DNA of 64,000 bases, taken from positions 2,064,501 to 2,128,500 of the forward strand of contig JAUKTV010000006.1 of the NCBI GenBank assembly GCA_030549205.1. The letters run 5' to 3'. The notes below the pieces were generated by a model. That model had not been told where the DNA came from, did not search any database, and was given only the letters and a program-made list of their open reading frames with translations. Positions 61,866 through 64,000 of the stretch are shown here, piece by piece. The DNA comes from Apiosordaria backusii (lineage: Eukaryota > Ascomycota > Sordariomycetes > Sordariales > Lasiosphaeriaceae). How positions within the stretch are numbered: position 1 is the first letter of the stretch; each line of letters opens with the position of its first letter. The position numbers were made by a program, and so were the translations under genes.

Positions 61866-63572
61866 ATGGCGACAACTGAGACACTGCTGCAGACATTGGC
61901 GGCCAAGCTTCCACTGGTGCTGTCTACCGCCGGAGTGCTGTTGGCTGTATTTCTGGCCCAGGTGCTCCTGAAGGGAAGCCCGTTGGCAAATCTCCCGGTT
62001 GCGTTGGACGATCTGCCGAGTGATGAAAAGAGACGACAGGCGTACTTGACAAGGGCCAAGGAAGTTTACTCTTCTGGTTACAAAAAGGTAGGAATCACAC
62101 AAAAGCATTTTACCAACACCACGCTGACACTGTGCTCCAGTTTAAAGACAGCGTCTTTCGAATCATCACGTCTAACAAGTTTGACGTCATCATCGTTCCT
62201 CCAAAATACCTCAATGAACTCAAGAGCCTTCCCGACGACACGGTCAGCTTTGACGGCGCCATTGAGCAAACCATGCACGCAAAGTACACCAAACTGGAAG
62301 TTGGCCACAAGCTCATCCCCCACATCGTCAAGAGCAACCTGACGCCCTCGCTGGTCCGGCTGAACCCAACCATTGCCGAGGAGGTCCAAGAATCTTTCCG
62401 CCGGGAGATGCCCGAATGTGACGACTGGACCCCCATCAACATCAACTACAAGCTTCTTCGCGTGGTCGCCATGGTGTCGGGTCGCGTTTTTATCGGCCCT
62501 GAGCTGAGCCGTTCAGAGGAATATGTCGATGCAGCTATCAACTACACGCTTGACCTCATGCACGCTCGCCGGGCTGTCGACACCATGCGCCCGTGGCTTC
62601 GCCCCTTTCTCGCCAACCGTCTTCCCGAGGTCAGAAAGTTAAACGAGCGCCTTGCCCAAGCCGATGCCTTTATCCGGCCCATCGTTGCCGATCGCAGAAA
62701 GCTTAAAAAGGGGGAGGCACCCGATGATATGTTGCAGTGGATGCTTGATGGTCAGTCTGAGAGGTTTGGTGGCGAATACAAGACCGAAACCCTTGCCAGA
62801 TTGCAGTTGGGCATCAGCTTTGCTGCGATTCACACTACCACCATGACCACAACCAACGTGTAAGTTCTTTTGCTCTCCAGGGGAGTCGTTTGCTGATCCC
62901 AAGACTATAGCTTCTACAACCTGGCCGCGTACCCGGAGTATGTCTCTGTGCTTCGCGAGGAAATCCGAGACGTCCTGGCACAACACAACAACACGTTCAC
63001 CTCGGCTGCTCTTCAGGCCATGAAGAAGGTTGACTCCTTCATCAAGGAAACTATGCGTCTCGATCCCGCCGGCTTCTCCTCGTTCCAGCGCCGAGTAAAC
63101 AAGCCCTTTACGCTGTCCAACGGCCAGGTGATCCCCGCCAACGTCATGATCGAGGTGCCAGCGCACGCTCTCGCTCAGGATCCAGAGGTATTTGAAAACC
63201 CCAGCCAATTCGACCCGTGGCGGTTCTACAACATCCGACAAAAGGCCAGGGAGCAGGGTGCGGTGGAAGAGGCGGCTCAGAACCAGTTTGTCAGCGTTAA
63301 TCCGTTGGTCTTGACGTTTGGGTACGGAAGGCATGCGTGCCCGGGCAGGTTCTTTGCGGCAAATGAAATCAAGATGATTATCGCCAACACCATTCTGATG
63401 TACGATATGCGCTTGATGGACGGCCACGAGAAACGGTACCCCAATATCGAGTTTGGTGTTACGGTGAGTGCATGTCATCATTTCCGCATACAAAACAGCC
63501 ATAACTGACCTCCCATAGTCTATTCCCGACCCAACAAAGGAGTTGCTATTCAGGCGAGTCCAAATCGCCTAA
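61866..63572 (+). CDS. Cytochrome P450 monooxygenase, four exons, apparently intact
   Basis: Exons are 61,866-62,087, 62,141-62,859, 62,911-63,463 and 63,519-63,572, with introns of 50-55 nt and standard GT/AG ends; all joins keep the frame and give 515 aa. The start MATTETLL is in good context (AACATGG); an earlier in-frame ATG (61,776) would add 30 residues. Residues about 12-31 form an ER membrane anchor. The I-helix region is GISFAAIHTTTMTTTN (about 298-313), ExxR is ETMR (360-363), the PERF-like motif is FDPWRF (414-419), and the heme loop FGYGRHACPGR has the ligand Cys at about 457. The SFAAIHTTT and heme-loop signatures recall fungal ent-kaurene-oxidase-like and other terpene or secondary-metabolite P450s; the substrate is unknown. 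It is divergent from the Zn2Cys6 pseudogene. Confidence 0.9.
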
Positions 63573-64000
63573 ACTCCCACGGTATAATGTGCCCGATCGT
63601 ATGCAAATGGACAACACAAACGGCTAGGCGAGTGTCCGTGATGATTTTTGCAGTTAAACGAGCAAAGCACGATGAACTGGCAAAAGCGAAGGAATCTGGA
63701 AATCTGTCCTCTGCGACATGATCAAGAATAGGTGTACAGGAATCGGGGCAGAATATTCACGGCCATGGTGCATATCGAAGCCCAGACTACTGTTTAGGTA
63801 GACAAGCTACCCCACTCACATGCAGGATAATACTGTGATAGCCAGTTCGAGTTCATTTGAGAATTGAATTAGAAGTTCGGAGCACCTTCGGCACTCTCTG
63901 CTTTCCGTAAAGAGAACCTGGATAAATGCAGGCTTCGCGGGGAGAAACATTTTTTGCACTGCCCAGGTGTGTACATCGTGCCAGTGTACGATCTCAGTCA
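63573..64000. other. Downstream flank of the P450
   Basis: 428 bp of normal composition up to the window edge. No open frame or repeat that I can support. Confidence 0.4.

Noticed and set aside
62639..63502. 287-codon minus-strand frame
   Set aside because: Antisense shadow of the P450 exons, and it crosses two of its introns.
1..64000. tRNA or rRNA genes
   Set aside because: No cloverleaf-like segment or rRNA-like sequence was noticed by eye. A dedicated tRNA scan was not possible.

Overview
The window looks like part of a chromosome of a filamentous ascomycete (Pezizomycotina, probably Sordariomycetes). The signs are short spliceosomal introns of about 50-75 nt with GT..CTAAC..AG signals, fungal-type genes (Zn2Cys6 regulator, P450, NRPS-like A domain, DUF3445), and long AT-rich blocks of transposons riddled with C-to-T and G-to-A transitions that look like repeat-induced point mutation (RIP). 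The genus is not resolved.

Layout. Positions 1 to about 36,670 are a gene-free, RIP-mutated, nested retrotransposon block. The oldest layer is a Ty1/copia element (A1). It was split by another copia element (B1, 2,717-9,104) and by a Ty3/gypsy element (C, 10,610-29,801). C was itself split by a second A copy (A2, 13,616-21,221) and by a solo LTR of family B (21,839-22,516). LTR boundaries and 5-bp target-site duplications (TSDs) support B1 (TTTTT), C (TAAAG), A2 (TATCT) and the solo LTR (AATAG). A rearranged third A copy (A3) lies at 30,312-34,890. An unassigned AT-rich tract with 17-bp tandem repeats follows and ends in a polypurine tract plus an LTR-like start at 36,671.

Positions 36,671-47,687 have normal base composition. 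They hold a 666-aa F-box/2EXR-like protein gene, a damaged dual-specificity phosphatase-like gene, a dead Tc1/mariner transposon (39,891-41,300), several gene relics, and two divergently arranged, intron-containing genes of unknown function around 46 kb. Positions 47,688-54,983 are a complete RIP-killed Ty3/gypsy element (D) with 156-bp LTRs and TSD CATTC. It sits inside an NRPS-like adenylation-domain pseudogene whose two halves lie on either side.

Positions 54,984-64,000 carry that pseudogene's 5' half, an intact DUF3445 (heme-dependent N-demethylase-like) membrane-anchored protein, a probably mitochondrial hemerythrin-like protein, a Zn2Cys6 regulator pseudogene with several frameshifts, and an intact four-exon cytochrome P450 transcribed divergently from it. 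The right part resembles the eroded remains of a secondary-metabolism locus next to a transposon-rich AT isochore. That reading is inference. All gene models were made by eye from splice signals and reading-frame continuity.
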